Source: Candidatus Limnocylindrales bacterium
GTDB lineage: Bacteria; Chloroflexota; Limnocylindria; Limnocylindrales; CSP1-4
NCBI GenBank assembly: GCA_030647575.1
Contig: JAUSJS010000217.1
Span: forward strand, 1-5,957
Reading direction: 5' to 3'
Length of the DNA: 5,957 nt
Shown in pieces: positions 4,699-5,957 of this stretch (position 1 is its first letter; the number at the start of each line of letters is the position of its first letter). The notes beneath the pieces were generated by a model. The model made no database searches. It was not told the DNA's origin and saw nothing but the letters and a program-made list of their open reading frames with translations. Position numbers and translations under genes: made by a program.

Positions 4699-5957
4699 GA
4701 TGTCGACCCCGTGGGTGCGGGCGTCTCGACCGGTACGCCCGCCTCGATGCGCACGTCCACCCGGTCCGCGAGGGTGGGCACCGACCCCACCCACTCGGGC
4801 CAGGCAGTCAGCTCGACGTCGCCGTAGGACGCCAGGATCTCCCTGGCGTCGTCGAGCGGCTTGCCCAGGACGAGCTTCCGGAGATCGTCGGGGTCAAGGA
4901 TGGCGACCTGTTCTCCCGTGGCGGTGGCCGAGAACGCGACCGACTGTCCGGAGACGACCGGCTCGCCGACCTCCACGTCGATCGAGCCGGCGACGAGCTC
5001 GTGACCGGGCTCGACCGTGGCCCGCAGCAGCTCCTCCGCGATCTGCGTGACCGGGGCTGGGTTGACCGTGACGACCGTGCCCGTCGCGATCAGTTCGAGC
5101 TCGAACGATTCGACCTCCTGACCGACGAGGGTGGCGGGATCCACGCTCGGCGTGGGCTCGCTGAGCGAGGCGGTCTCGCTGAAGACGGTGGCACCCTGCG
5201 GCGCGATCGACGGATCGGCAAGGCGCGTCTGGAAGGCGGCGCTCAACGCCTTCGTCAGCTGGTCGATCGCGCCATCAACGTCTTCCTGGGCGACCTGCGG
5301 GAACTCCTCGTGGGTCCCACCCGAGGTCGCGTCCGGATTCACGACCTTCAGCGCCTGCGGGTCCTCTCCCTTCGGGACGATTACGATGGTGTTGGGCTCG
5401 ACGTTGCCGGCGATTCCCGGGTCGACGGCGGTGACGTTCACGCTGATCCGGGCCGGGAAGACCGTCCGCCCGACGAGGTCTGCCCGGGGAACCGTAACCG
5501 CGGCCACGGTCCGGAACCGGACACCGGCGCTGGTGCTGACGACGCTGCCGGCCGTGACCGTGTTGGTTCGCAGGAAATCGAGGTTCTCGAAGCGAACGGT
5601 GCCCTTGGCCGCGGCCTCCTCGACACGTTTGCCGGTCGCCGGGAAGATGTCGTTCACGGTCACGTCGAGCGAGCGGATCTCGGCAGGAACGATTCTTGCG
5701 GCGGCATCCGGCCCGGAGGCTGTCGGGTCGGCCGTAACCGTGATGTCACCCGATGTCAGGCTTTCGGCCCGCGGCGTCACCACGATCGTCGCCGACGGCA
5801 GCACCACGTACGCACCGACGCCACCGACGAGCAGGACCAGCCCGAGCGCTGCGAGGACGATCACGAGCGGAAGCCGAGATCCCCGACGCGACGCCGGCTG
5901 GGTCTGCGGGAAACGGCCGGCGGGGGCGGCGGATGACGGGCGCGGTTCGGCCCAGGG
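4695..5957 (-). CDS. Membrane-anchored baseplate-J-like protein (5' end off window)
   Basis: The frame is open to the right edge, giving 420 visible residues. GTG at 5864 is not accepted as the start because the frame continues upstream and a basic stretch (SRRGSR, visible residues 23-28) directly precedes the membrane helix, as expected for a cytoplasmic tail. One helix spans about 29-56 (ending GVGAYVVLPSATIVV), followed by an extracellular part. Visible residues 118-192 (GTVRFENLDF, TVTAGSVVSTSAGVRF, VDPGIAGNVEPNTI) resemble the baseplate J/gp47-like domain seen in many non-phage, single-pass proteins. Next comes GGTHEEFPQVAQEDVD, then a beta-rich stretch, and a C-terminal module (LVLGKPLDDAREILASY, ending WPEWVGSVPTLADRVDVRI) typical of this group. 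It ends in a Pro/Thr/Ser tail. No tail, sheath or other phage gene is nearby, so a phage role is unlikely; the function is unknown. Its stop overlaps the ruvX start, which suggests co-expression with the cell-envelope gene mltG. Confidence 0.8.
   Translation of the reverse strand, partial: PWAEPRPSSAAPAGRFPQTQPASRRGSRLPLVIVLAALGLVLLVGGVGAYVVLPSATIVVTPRAESLTSGDITVTADPTASGPDAAARIVPAEIRSLDVTVNDIFPATGKRVEEAAAKGTVRFENLDFLRTNTVTAGSVVSTSAGVRFRTVAAVTVPRADLVGRTVFPARISVNVTAVDPGIAGNVEPNTIVIVPKGEDPQALKVVNPDATSGGTHEEFPQVAQEDVDGAIDQLTKALSAAFQTRLADPSIAPQGATVFSETASLSEPTPSVDPATLVGQEVESFELELIATGTVVTVNPAPVTQIAEELLRATVEPGHELVAGSIDVEVGEPVVSGQSVAFSATATGEQVAILDPDDLRKLVLGKPLDDAREILASYGDVELTAWPEWVGSVPTLADRVDVRIEAGVPVETPAPTGSTS

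Noticed and set aside
5438..5864. GTG at 5864 as the true start of the baseplate-J-like gene
   Set aside because: The frame is open to the window edge and the basic residues preceding the membrane helix are in the same frame, so the gene most likely starts off the window.
4695..5957. Prophage or contractile injection system suggested by the baseplate-J similarity
   Set aside because: All neighbours are housekeeping genes, the protein has a membrane anchor, and no sheath, tube, spike or portal gene is present.

Overview
The window is a compact, GC-rich (roughly two-thirds G+C by eye) bacterial chromosomal segment. Every convincing gene is on the minus strand, so the biological order runs from high to low coordinates: a membrane-anchored baseplate-J-like surface protein (5' end off the right edge), ruvX/yqgF, mltG, an M24-family Xaa-Pro aminopeptidase (pepP-type), efp, and the N-terminal part of xseA (3' end off the left edge). 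The gene families, the R32-type EF-P, the GC content and the baseplate-J-like gene next to ruvX-mltG suggest a high-GC Chloroflexota-like or related monoderm lineage. That assignment is inference from gene content and is not proven by a marker.

Right part (4695-5957 and 2825-4698): three successive junctions (J-like/ruvX, ruvX/mltG, mltG/pepP) are 4-base GTGA overlaps, in which the TGA stop of one gene lies inside the GTG start of the next. These four genes are therefore almost certainly one translationally coupled transcript. Two products act at or outside the membrane (the J-like protein and MltG, which trims nascent glycan strands). RuvX is a cytosolic RNase-H-fold protein, and the aminopeptidase is a cytosolic two-metal enzyme. 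The aminopeptidase carries a Gly-rich insertion whose DNA is a canonical G-quadruplex motif on the coding strand.

Middle (1455-1592): a 138-base gap after pepP holds a good -10 hexamer, a dyad that reads on the plus strand as a perfect tRNA T-arm, and a clear AGGAG ribosome binding site for efp. This is probably an internal or separate promoter for efp.

Left part (1-1454): efp is followed by a 205-base stretch without an assigned gene. It holds a 9-bp stem-loop and a possible 63-codon ORF that meets xseA through an ATGA overlap. xseA then begins with an unusual, roughly 60-residue Pro/Gly/Ala-rich extension ahead of its OB fold. No mobile element, CRISPR array, rRNA or complete tRNA is visible, and there is no gene-free stretch over 300 bases. 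Apart from the points listed as findings, this is a housekeeping region.
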